Source: Agelas oroides
Lineage: Eukaryota > Porifera > Demospongiae > Agelasida > Agelasidae
Assembly: GCA_949130485.1 (NCBI GenBank)
Contig: OX422196.1
Coordinates: 6,042,814-6,106,813 of the forward strand
Direction of reading: 5' to 3'
DNA length: 64,000 nt
A model generated the notes under the pieces. The model was not told the DNA's origin. It saw nothing but the letters and a program-made list of their open reading frames with translations, and did no database searches. Positions 53,834 through 64,000 of the stretch are shown here, one piece after another; the first letter of the stretch is position 1, and every line of letters begins with the position of its first letter. A program made the position numbers and the translations under genes.

Positions 53834-54674
53834 CTACGCACATCGTAGCTCCCATTTGTTGAAGCAAGGCTTGCATATTATGTACCCCGTGTCTTCTAAT
53901 GCGTAGGGATTGTTGAGGAAGAGGGGGGGTGATGGCCACTTGTTCTGGATTGTGCTACTTGTGGGGGTGGGGCTGAATAGGTCAGGGGATACGGGTAGGG
54001 ATTCTTCATGCTGGGAGCTAGTATTACAGGGACTATTGGTGGGGCTAGGTGGGGGGGGGAGGTGGTTGGTCCTGGGGGGAGTTAGAGGTAGGGACATGGG
54101 CTGGGTTTGGGGTGGGGGTGGGACTAAACAGTAGGGGGAAAGAGCTATGGTTAATATATTCTAAGCTGCTTGTATGGGGCATGCATGGCATTACCGAGAG
54201 GATCAGTCTGAATCAACTGTTCGGTGTCTCCTGTACGGTGTTGATGCTGTCGTCCTGCGTCGGGGGAGGCTCAGACAGTATCTCCGGGGAGGCGATTGCA
54301 TGGATTGGTTCTTTGATGTAAATCCCCCGGGACCGAAGTATGTATCTCAGGGTGCGGGTTCGAGTTTCAGATGAAGACGTCATCTCTGGGGCGCTGTGCG
54401 GTATATTGATGAGGACAGTAGGAGGGGTTTGGTGAAACTTTAATCAGTTGCCCAACGTTTTGCTCATCGGTGGTAAGCTTTTTCAAGGGGTATGCAGATA
54501 TGCTGTGCAGCCATTTATTGTAGCTTGTAGGTTACATCTCTCTACAGTCTCATCCCCAGACCTCATCCGGCGCGTATATCGCTCCCCGCGCGCGATACTG
54601 AAAGCAATCCGTGCTGGGGTTGGTTTTGGGTCTGGGACCGAGAGTAATCTCTCTAGTAACAGGCACTTGTGCAA
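53834..54674 (-). pseudogene. Proline-rich ORF remnant (possible transposon ORF1)
   Basis: Minus-strand open segments follow one another: 54674-54483 (ARIAFSIARGERYTRRM, ATINGCTAYLHTP), about 54420-54225 (TVLINIPHSAPEMTSSSETR, RYILRSRGIYIKEPIHAIAS) and 54134-53834 (SLPLTPPRTNHLPPPPSPTN, LFSPTPTSSTIQNKWPSPPL). Stops and frameshifts separate them. Codon-like composition and higher GC than the surroundings suggest a former protein gene; I cannot name the family. The plus strand is G-rich. Confidence 0.4.
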
Positions 54675-55206
54675 GATGAGTAGGCTTGTTCATAGATTTC
54701 ATGGCGTTTCCACTTCCAGTTTTTTAAAATCTTAGAAGCTATGTCACACAAACCGAACCTTAGCTTATATGGGCAGCAGATGCAAACACACATGTTAAAA
54801 TGAGCAAAAGGAAGGTAGACCCAAAATGAGGCTTCACTTTCAACCTGATTGAACTATATTCACAGTAAGAGGAAGTTAGTGGAGGAGAGGTAATGAACAG
54901 TCACTGATGTGGACAAATCCAACAATAACAGTTAAAGTTGTGGGACAAGAAAGGAGACTTTGAAAAGCACGTATTACCCACTGTGTATCAAAGTCAAAAT
55001 TGAGAGTCATTTTAAAATACGTCAGTTTTAACCTGATTGAAAATACATCATCATTCAATATGTAGCTGAACATTTCTGTTCTATCTCGAGGCCATAAATC
55101 GTTAAGTAGTCTCTAGGCTGCTAATGCTTTACAGGAAATTGCTGCCACTAAAATTTAAAAATTTAAGCTATTTAAAATTTAAGCTATTTAGATGCAATAC
55201 ATATGT

Positions 55207-55808
55207 AATTGCCGAGCGCATTAGCGCGAGGCTCTGAATGAGGGATCTATTCTCGCAATGTACGTGCGTACATACATACGTACGTGTCGGTCACGCTTAG
55301 AAATGTCAATTTGCGGTATCGCTTAGGAATGTCAATTTGAGGTCACGCTCGGAATGTCAATTTGCGCTCACGCCCAGGCAGGATATCGGATACGTACATT
55401 ACACGACGAAGCCGGGACGACATTTCTTGCCGATGGAGGACGGGGAGAACAGCGCGACTGGCCCTTCGCAACGTACGTATTTGCGGAGCGAAGTGCATAA
55501 ACGAGTGCTGAACGCAGCCGACGGCTGCTGACTCCGGCTGAGAAAAAACAAAAAAGCAAAGAAGTCAGCCCACCGTAGAAAGCCAAGAGAGCGACAGAAG
55601 AACAACAAAGAGTTCAAAAGTAGAAAGCACGTACTGGAGATTCTTGACAAGCCAGGTATTTAGGCTCACTCTTCACGTTACCGTTGTTCTTTGGACTCCC
55701 ACTATACTAAACGAGCAACGCCTGACACCTGCGCCGCGCGCCCCATCCGCGCATAGCGCATGGCGCTTGAAGCGGCGCGAGGCATCATGCGCATGCGTAG
55801 TCCTAGTA
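55207..55808. mobile_element. GC-rich 0.6-kb element, copy 2
   Basis: Reverse orientation of copy 1 (13050-13643). It contains [20 protein letters not shown] and, after a stop, a basic stretch [13 protein letters not shown] in another open segment. High identity between two copies 42 kb apart indicates recent spread or conversion. Confidence 0.82.
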
Positions 55809-56345
55809 TTAATACACACAGCCACCAACACTGTACATCATCATGGCTTCCAATTTCTGATTTGAGGTGTTATTATACATTGACATGTTTGGACACTCCT
55901 TGCCAGCCAAGGGATTACTACTACAGAATGTTACTGTGGCAACCAACAAAATGGTCCATTTATGGCCTCCAGAATTAGCTGCTTCTGCTAATGAGGGTGG
56001 AGGTAGCACCATAATCCTCCTAGCCATAACAAGGCATTTGGGCATTTTTGGTGTACTAGCTGCGACAACCCTAGCCTTGAACACAGGCTTTCCACTCCAC
56101 ATTTTGTCTCGCAGCTTTGATTGTTCTCCAAAGCCGTAAAAATAAAATTGGGAATGGAAAGCCTGGGTTCGAGGCTGGGATAACCAAATCAACAAAGAGA
56201 TCCCAATAGCATAATCCAGGCTATTATTAAGGATTCTCTGGGATGGATGGCTTAATGTCTTCTCTGAAGGAATCAAAGTTGAACCTTCTCTGAGAGAGAG
56301 TTGAGTAGGGAAATGAATCTCTGCTGCTAGTGTGGCCAGATCCAC
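55809..56345 (-). other. Unassigned long open frame
   Basis: A 178-codon minus-strand frame (including CLVMARRIMVLPPPSLAEAA and GGHKWTILLVATVTFCSSNP) overlaps a 90-codon plus-strand frame. Neither has a motif I recognise, and no splice context decides the strand. It directly follows GC-rich element copy 2, so it may be part of a larger mobile element. The length is unusual for noncoding sequence here. Confidence 0.25.
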
Positions 56346-59300
56346 AGTCCAATGTTTTAACTACTAGGTCACCAGATGGGAATCTGGCTGTTCAAGAATT
56401 CACCTGGTCTATCAAGCCAGACCACCATCTCTCACCCTCCAGAAACGTATACATCAAATCTCGGTTGCTAATGTGGCCAAAACTTGGGACAAATTGACTT
56501 GTCACAGGTTACATGTACCTCACTAGCTCATGCTAGCCCTTCCATGCCTTACAGTTGAGGAACCCTACTGGTCATGGTGGGCCAAACCATGAGGTCAGGG
56601 GGTAAGTAGACGTACACTTAATCACTGTATAGCGAGAAATTGGCACAAGGATTAAATTTTCATCAGTTGTTTCAGGTGGTGAAAATTTAACCGGCAAACA
56701 CTGTTGTGTTTACATGCATCCGTTGCCTTCTGAGCATAATGGCAAAATTTCACCAGTCAGACTACAAGTAAGCAGCAGACACGAGACAAAGACTAGTGTG
56801 TAGCTGAAGCCTCTCAGTAAAAAAATCCAATGAATGCCTCCAGAAATATGTTAGTTCCAAGAGCCATGGTGGTGTTTTGTCAACAATCAATTAGCAAAAA
56901 TAAATCTGGCAAATTCAGTTGCAATACTACATTACCAGTTTAGTTGCAAATTTTCCCTGGCAAAATATTCCTACTGGACAGTATCAGCATTTGTAAGTCA
57001 TATCATTCACACACTACAAATTAGCCTTTGAGCCTATAGTGAATTAGGCTGTGTGTATATTGTTTCTCTCTGGATACTCCCTATTGTGTGGTGCAGGGCA
57101 TAGGCCCCTTACAACCCCCATTGCGCTTTGTCAGCATACAAACTAAGCCCCTTACAACCCACATTGGCCATTGTCAGCTTAAAAACTTAGATGTGGTGAG
57201 GTACCCCCCCCCCCCCCCGCACACAGTTGGCACACAAAAGCAGCAACTTACTGCCAACTGAGAGCCAATACAACAGCAATTTCATGGCTTCCCAGTTGGC
57301 TCCTACGTAACTAAAAAAAAGGCTCACTGTTACCAACTTGAAATCTGAAACTTTTTGGTTCGGGGCAAAAGTAATCAAGTTGGTAATGGAGGACCATCTT
57401 TCCACTTCCAGCAATAAATCACACCCCTGCACACACATAATAAACCACGCACCTGCATACAATAATAAACCACACCCCTGCTCAGTTGACACATGAAAGC
57501 AGCCATGTGCTGCCGGTTGGAAGCCAATACAACAGCATTTAAGCCATTATGATAGTTGTTGTGGTAATGTTTGGTAGTAGAGTGAAACCTCTCTTAATGG
57601 ACACCCTTAGTAGTGGATACCTCACTAAATCAAACAAGATGCGCATGTGGTCTGGGATTAAACATGTAATATGTTCCAGCTCCCATAAACTTTACAACAA
57701 ACAGCAAAACCTGCACGAAGTGCAACCTCCATCAAACAAACACTCATCTACTGCTCCCACAAGATTGTCTGCTAATGCTGCTGAATTTTAACAACTGAAC
57801 TTTATTTACTGTAGTGTTATTGATCCTAAAAATAGCATTTTGTTAGCCTTTTCACCAGCGTACATACCATACAGCAAGAGAGAGCTCTGGTGACATGGTC
57901 CCACAGTGTGCATTACCCACTGTATCAGAAATATACCAAAAGCCCCTTAATAACCTTTCAACAGCCAGACGCCATTTACAAGATAAGTGTTCCCAGGCCT
58001 TTCCCATTTTTTTGCCGCTCTTCCGCTTCCATGTATTATACTGAACGTAAACCGAAGAACAAAAATGGGGGAGGCCTGGGAACGAGGCTAGTCAGGCACA
58101 GCCTTGCAGGTTCCATTTTAGGCGCCGTTAGGCATCGACACGTTAGGACACTCCTGGCCAGTTAGCATTGACACACTCCACTGGGTTAGCACAGCTGCAC
58201 AGTTGCCACAAAAAATGCTGCAAATTCACTAATTCACCAAATTAAAGTCCTTGCCAATTTTTTTCTTAATAATAGATACAACCCAGTATCTAGGCAACAT
58301 AAAACAATGTTGCTTATATCCATCTACAGTAGGCAACAGGTTATATAACGGTTATAGCTGTCACTGAGTGGTGGTTGGTTCACACATAGGTACAAACCAC
58401 CCACCAAGGAGAACTAGAGCCACCACAGAACTTGGCAACACTAGTACAAGAGATATAGTATATACAAGCAACATTCTTATGTGTTGCCTAGGTAACTGTT
58501 ATATTACAGCATTCATGGTTTTGCCTGTGTGGCCGCAAAGAGCTCTACAGGGAGGGATGACAAGAGACTTGTGCTTGAAAACCACTTGTGTGTTCTACAA
58601 AGTACGCGCTGGACACAACTAGAACCTGTTATTCAACAGTTGTTGAGCTGCACAGAGCCATAACACAAGTGCTGTCTGCATGTGCTAACAGGCACAGACA
58701 CACCACTGTCTTGAGAGCCAGGTGCAGCAAGTTAGAATTACATATGGAAACCACACTGCACAAACATGGTTGCCATGGTAATCCGAGTTATTTTTAGAAC
58801 ATGCTCTAGCTCTTCCATAGATTGGTTTTTCAGCAATCTGCAATGGTATGGCATGTGCTACACTTTTCACACATTTAATTTCATTGTTGGTTGCACCAAA
58901 GAAAACATTTTAATGGTGAAAATTGCTCACTCTACATTATGCAGATGCTGTAACTATGGATGCTATGTATGTGTGTACAATTATACTAGACCGATATATG
59001 CATGGGCAGGGTTAGATCCACTCTATTCTTGCAGCATTTAGAACGGGAGTAAGTGCAACTGTACAAAGCCTGTTATTATGTTGTCGTCAAAATATCCTCA
59101 TTACCTAGGAAACACAACTGTATGATGTGTCGCCTTGGTAACAGGTATGTATGTTCATCATTATCCTCTATGGGAGCAAGTAGAGCCATAGAATCATCAC
59201 TACTTGCTGCTGTTCTATGTTAGCAGTGTCAACAGGTACGCATTAAGTCTCATTCCCAGACAGTCCCATGCGGCCTAGGAATGAGGCAAGCGAGCGCTTG

Positions 59301-59640
59301 ATTCAGTTGTGGTTCTTGCCCAATTGAAATACAAGATTACCCTGTGTGTCAATTATGCTTTGTGCTAATTATGAAGCTGTAGATGTGGAAGTGTGGCTGT
59401 GTTTGTGGAGCACTGGCACCCACCGAAAATACCACAGGGGTATGTAGCCCCAAACCAGATACTACTGAACTGCTGTGCACATTGTTGGGTTCTACAACTT
59501 TAGCTAGCTGCATGTTTTGCTGTAGCCTCGTACTCAGCGTGGGAGATAGCCTGATATAACTCATCACGTGCAGTTCTATAGCTGCATGCTTTGGTACAGA
59601 CTTATATTGTGGGTAAGATAGAGGGCTACATGTCATAAAA
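56346..59640. other. No gene recognised; repeat-derived sequence
   Basis: It contains a pogo-like end (GGACACCC near 57600), a poly-C run (57207-57219), a diverged tandem pair of CACCCCTGCACACA-type sequence (57420-57480) and a TAGCCTC-type element (57985-58092). No exon is supported. Confidence 0.5.
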
Positions 59641-59885
59641 TTATAGAGGATTGTGAGGGCTGGTGGTTGACCAGTGGTCGTAGCTTAGTGGTGCTGGTGA
59701 CTCAAGCTAGGAACCCTGGCCTGATTCCCCCCCCCCACACACACAGTTCTGCTAGTGTTACTAGTGTGGGCCTCACTCTGATTAATTGCTTGGTCCTGAG
59801 CTACTGTGTATGTGGGGATGTTTGCAGGTTAATTATTGTCTCCAATTTTCATGTTGGGTTTCCTCTCTGAAACTAATCATATAGA
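59640..59885 (+). mobile_element. tRNA-derived SINE, diverged copy
   Basis: TATAGAGGATTGTGAGGGCT leads into GTCGTAGCTTAGTGGTGCTG and a tRNA-like head interrupted by a poly-C run, as in copies 1 and 2 at 42 kb but older. Confidence 0.7.
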
Positions 59886-60525
59886 GCCCCTCCCTCCCAC
59901 CCTATCACAACACAAGAGGTTCACAGTTCCCATACACAAGTGCACAGCCACAGACAGACATGCAGACAGACAGACAGGCAGACAGACTTTCTAACCATTT
60001 CTGTTGGTGATCCACTGTGCTGAGTCAATAAGGGTGGCCCCTTTACCTTCCGGACATAATCCAAGAGCCTCATATAAGAAGAGCTAGAGATGGAGAGAAG
60101 TGGGGAGGGGGGGGAGAAGAGCAAGGGGTTTCCAGTCAGTTGAATAGGCTGCTACAGTATTTTTACCAGAAATTAAAACCAAGTGATATTGAAGGTAGCC
60201 TCATTCTGAGTTTTTTGTCACCTTCAGTATTTGATCATTTCCAGTATGCAAGCACAGAAGGAAAAAGCCTGAGAGATACGTACAATGATTCACCACCCTG
60301 ATCACCACCGGCAATACATAGCAATGAGTCTACATTTTCTAGTAATCACATGTTGAGTATCATGTAACCTCAGGCAGGTACCAGCTAGACATATGGGGAG
60401 GAGCAATGCTCAACAAAGCATCTCAAGGTCCTTTCTTGCTATGTCTGTCCAAGTGCAAGAAGCTGCTGTATTTGCAACACAATGTCAAATTATACAGCTT
60501 GTTGATCAAACTACTCAACTTTAGC

Positions 60526-60617
60526 TAGATCCCCACCACCATGTGTCTACCTAAAGTGAGTCTGGTGCCTAGATCCCCACCACCGTGTGTCTACCTAAAG
60601 TGAGTCTGGTGCCTAGA
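60526..60617. repeat. 44-bp tandem duplication
   Basis: Two units beginning CTAGATCCCCACCACC and ending GTGAGTCTGGTGC, differing at one base, plus a partial third start. Confidence 0.9.
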
Positions 60618-60974
60618 TCCTACCCTCACAAAGAAAAGGGTCTGGTGACACAAGCCCAATTCCTTGGGCATACTCCAGAAACCAATGAAATCGTAGAGCA
60701 GAGACAAGACCGATCTCACCACTAAAGTGATATTATAAGATTCATTCTCCAACACAGACCAATTTGTCATTTACAAATACAATTACCACTTGGAGCATAC
60801 AATGTTACAGTAGTATGGCTAGGTGTGATTGGTCTAGAAATGGCATCAAACCTAGGTGCACAGGTGTTTCTAAGGGCTGGCACACCAGACAAACTAAGTA
60901 CTGTTCTAATTGCTCATTTAATCACCCTTTATGTCATCTTCCCTCCGCTGGAGATAGTATGCGACCAAACAGTT

Positions 60975-61160
60975 AGAGTGTGAACAGTTGGCAGTTACTG
61001 GGATCAAATCCAGGGATTCTAGCATCACAATTCTGACCACTCACAATCTTCTGTATATACTGCACAGGTGGTATTGAATGTCCCAATCACACACACAGCT
61101 GTCATTCAGTATGTGTGTCATCAGAACTGTGTTGAGTTTGCAACTGAGGTATACATATAG
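60975..61160 (-). mobile_element. tRNA-derived SINE, minus-strand copy
   Basis: It shares the ACTGGGATCAAATCCAGGGA box B-like segment (reverse orientation) and the TACTGCACAGGTGGTATTGA segment with the SINEs at 42 kb. Confidence 0.7.
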
Positions 61161-61480
61161 AGGATCATGAGGAGTGACAGTTGTCAGGTGGTTGTAGTTC
61201 AGTGATCAGAGATGCGGCAGCTCTAGCCTCTTACCTAGGCTCTTAGGGGGCGGGGCAGTTCTAGCTAGAGGCTCTTAGGGGGTGGGGCAGCTCAAGCTAG
61301 AGGCTTTTAGGGGGTGGGGCAGCTCAAGTCAGAGGCTCTTAGGAGGTGGGGCAGCTCAAGCCAGAGGCTCTTAGGGGGTGGGGCAGCTCAAGCTAGAGGC
61401 TCTTAGGGGGCGGGGCAGTTCAAGCCAGAGGCCCTGGGTTCAATCCCTAGTGACTGCTTATTATGTACTTGAATAATATC
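61150..61480 (+). mobile_element. SINE with internal tandem expansion of the tRNA-like head
   Basis: Box A-like GTAGTTCAGTGATCAGAG precedes six to seven units of about 33 bp (GCTCTTAGGGGGTGGGGCAG, CTCAAGCCAGAG), followed by box B-like CCTGGGTTCAATCCCTAG. The repeated unit corresponds to the GCGGCTCAAGCCAGAGGTGG segment that is single in the 42-kb copies. Confidence 0.8.
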
Positions 61481-61979
61481 TGCCAGTATGCAACAGTATA
61501 CGAGAGTTAGAATATAACCTGGAGGGCAAGCAGTACGTACCTTGCTGCAGGATCTCAGTATATTATGTCATGTACATAGTACTCCAGTATTTGTTTCTAG
61601 TATCTGCTGCATTGAATGGTTTAGTGTCCTTGCTGCTGGTATTGCATAGGACTCTTTAGTATAAGTATATACCTTGTGTGGTATTCCCAGGAAAGGATGC
61701 AGAAGTTGAGGAAATCCCTACAGGATGTGTTCCTTGTACATGTATCCATGCTTGAGGAACAGTCACTTATACAGCTTCTGTTTGTAATACATTTACACTA
61801 GGCCTTGGATCCCAATCTAGCTTAAACTAATCCAAGTTCGTGTAAACACTCTGATCCAGATTGCAATCTGGGGTTATGTAACCCACCTCTGGATGTGAAT
61901 TGAACCAATCCAAATTAGTATAAGTAATAGCACTTTTTATTTGTTGTGACAAGTTGGCACGTGGACACAGGCATTGCAT

Positions 61980-62115
61980 AAAGGTTCTTACATTGACGCT
62001 TGTGAATGCTGGTGAGGAGTGTGACTGGGTCCAGAGCTGTGTCCACATGATCATGCTGGAGCTCGAAGGTGCAAGCAAATGGCGTCAGTCTCGGAATACA
62101 CAGGGAGAATCCAGG
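61980..62115. other. Short region open on both strands with good donor sites
   Basis: The plus strand reads TLVNAGEECDWVQSCVHMIM and ends at CCAG|GTAAGG. The minus strand reads FACTFELQHDHVDTALDPVT and ends at CAAT|GTAAGA. Either could be an exon; I recognise neither and acceptors are weak. Confidence 0.2.
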
Positions 62116-62485
62116 TAAGGCTGGCAAGTGGTTTAGCTGCCGATGCAATAACCCACCAACAGTGCATCACTTCAACAACTCAATGCACCCTTAGCCCACA
62201 ACTAAAGCATGGAGTTTGACATTTGGTGAGGGATGCACCACCTAGCAGACCCAGTCTTCATACACTCCAAGCAAACGCTTTACCATCTTTTCACAGCCTC
62301 ACTTTTCCAAATTCCCAGCTTTACACAACTGTACTGAACATGTACACAAGGCAAACACTCTGCACATGAGTATAATAAGTATAGCCTGTAGAATCACACA
62401 TGTAGTGTGTCCCTGTGAAATAGCACAGTCAATGAACCAATCAGATTGCTCAAATGGCATCTGCTGAGCAAAAGTTTTACCGCAT

Positions 62486-63015
62486 TGTCCCGGGTAAGCA
62501 CCCATGGGCGCTCTCAGTTCAAGCCTCCCAAAAATAGGGTGGGCAGTTGCATGGAGGAGGTACGTACTTTAATGGTTCAACTATCACTGTGCAAGCTCCC
62601 AACTTGGAGGCAAAGTCAGTTGCCGGGGAGCTGAATCGACCTTCATTGTCACTTCGCCTGTGCTTCGTCAAGGCCAGCCTGACTGTGGAGAAAGGTGCAT
62701 CATGCTAGAAAAACAGACTGATTCGTAGCCTTGTTGCCAAGCCTCCCGGCAATGTTCGTCGCTTGCAGTATGCAAATTTTTGTATTGCAAGCGTGGAACA
62801 CTGTGGACAAGGCTATGGACGGGTGTGTGTGAAAGTTTGCTGCCGGATGTCGTGGCACCTGAAGCACATCAGAATGACTGCAGCTAGCTCAGCAGACTTA
62901 CTTTCGATTCACTACACACAAATTTATCCTGATGGGCTGTTACACGGAGGACCTTATAAAACCACAGAACTGTCAAAATTGATGAGTGGGCGCTTGCACA
63001 GGGATGGGCACTTGC
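62486..63015. mobile_element. Probable MITE
   Basis: Left GTAAGCACCCATGGGCGCT and right AGTGGGCGCTTGCACAGGGA..GGGCACTTGCC are roughly inverted. The motif style (GGGCGC plus CTTGC) resembles MITE family B. Weak but consistent. Confidence 0.45.
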
Positions 63016-64000
63016 CTTGAACAATACGGTAATACTGATTTGACGGGTCAATGTTGTTTACATAGCACAGTTTATAGCTACACTGCTATTGTTTTGTGTA
63101 CCTGTAAATTATAGCACGGCTCATATTACACAGATATAGTTCATAGTTAGGCAATGACACAGTTTATTTTCATGCTATTTAGGGCATTACTCGTGCTATT
63201 AGTCCCAAATACCACAGTAAACTGTGCTATTACGTACCTACACTAGTCTGGTTGACTCGGCAACACCAGTGTAGAAGAGAGATATGTTGTCTAGCCTAAG
63301 TTATGGGCACAAACACAGAGGCCATACAAGTGACCATCCAGGTGCAACAGTACCAGAAGTGTCTCCTCAACTTCTGCATTCTTTGGTAGGAATGCACAAT
63401 ACCACACCACATCTGAAACACCACAAACTGCTCAGAAAGAAGACCCCATGCTAAGGACAGTGACACATTTATCCTGTAACCTTTCAACTTACATCCACTA
63501 TTGTTTAGTAAGAGTATGCAATGGTAACAGGGGGGTTGACTACACTACATGTATAGGGAAAGATTAATTTATCATTTTAACACCCAAACTCAACATCATG
63601 GAACGCTTAGCAGCGAGCATAGCTGTACCTTCATTGAATTTGAGATTTTGGCAACAGGGACCCATTTTTATCATTATACAAACCAGGATACCTGCCAACT
63701 GATTGGGAGCTCTTGGTTGACAGACAACACTGTGACCACTGAGTCTCATTCCCAGGCTTACATCCACCTCATGTTCACCTGACGAAATTCATGTGATAAG
63801 TGTTCCCACGTTTCCCCCCACTCTTCCACTTCCATGTATTGCTGGGAATGCAAACCAAAATCGGGGAGGCTGATAACAAGGCAAATAATCTCTAGGCCAC
63901 TGGCAACCCCTAGCCACCTACTTCATGTGAGTGGTGCTAATATTGTGCTCTGTCAGTCACATCACAAGCAAGTGTCCGCCGCATACCTCAGCTGGTGCAA
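63016..64000. other. Right edge, no gene recognised
   Basis: A 63-codon minus-strand frame (63487-63296) and a fragment of a GTGTTCCCA..GGGGAGGCTG element (63797-63875, related to 57985-58092) are the only notable items. Confidence 0.4.

Noticed and set aside
57880-57960. Possible minus-strand exon (GNAHCGTMSPELSLAV with a GTATGT donor)
   Set aside because: Considered as a missing thiolase exon, but the peptide does not match any thiolase block I know.
63296-63487. 63-codon minus-strand frame with hydrophobic C-terminus
   Set aside because: No start or splice support, no homology recognised, and short enough to occur by chance.

Overview
The window looks like nuclear DNA from an early-branching animal, most probably a sponge. 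The support is a multi-exon adhesion GPCR with many SRCR modules, Calx-beta modules, NIDO proteins with phase-conserved introns, GT-AG splicing throughout, a non-LTR retrotransposon with an A-rich 3' tail, a tRNA-derived SINE and many short inverted-repeat DNA elements. The species assignment is inference; no ribosomal or mitochondrial marker is present.

Positions 1-23719 (minus strand) hold one very large gene that runs off the left edge. I could join 29 coding exons with consistent splice phases (4992 nt, 1664 codons, no in-frame stop). In protein order they encode a signal peptide, an unassigned Cys-containing domain, a Cys-rich knot, two Calx-beta-like modules, an SRCR domain, an LDL-receptor class A module, three more SRCR domains, an Ig-like domain, a linker, a hormone-receptor-like (HRM) module, a GAIN domain, an intact GPS cleavage motif and the first three transmembrane segments of an adhesion-type 7TM receptor. 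Its introns carry minisatellites, interleaved inverted repeats and several DNA elements. One of these elements contains a degenerate relative of a GAIN exon.

Positions 23720-34380 are mostly mobile DNA: a degraded reverse-transcriptase fragment split by a MITE, a nearly full-length minus-strand CR1/L2-like LINE (about 27.5-31.2 kb) also split by a MITE, a 1.44-kb element with long inverted ends and a target duplication, and a foldback element.

Positions 34388-40450 (plus strand) hold a secreted protein gene of ten exons: signal peptide, three NIDO domains, a long Glu-rich tail and 17 copies of a Gly4-Lys-Val-Gln heptapeptide. The first NIDO domain has a one-base frame disruption.

Positions 43758-44117 (plus) encode a 119-residue FRS2-like IRS-type PTB-domain protein with no other domain. 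Positions 44798-49070 (minus) hold the last three exons of an SCP2-family thiolase. The remainder, to 64000, has no gene I can name. It contains SINEs, MITEs, a 0.5-kb palindrome of repeated short palindromes, a GC-rich element family also seen at 13 kb and 47 kb, and a Pro-rich ORF remnant.

The receptor and the NIDO protein are both extracellular or cell-surface proteins and the PTB protein is a likely signalling adaptor, but nothing in the sequence shows that they act together.
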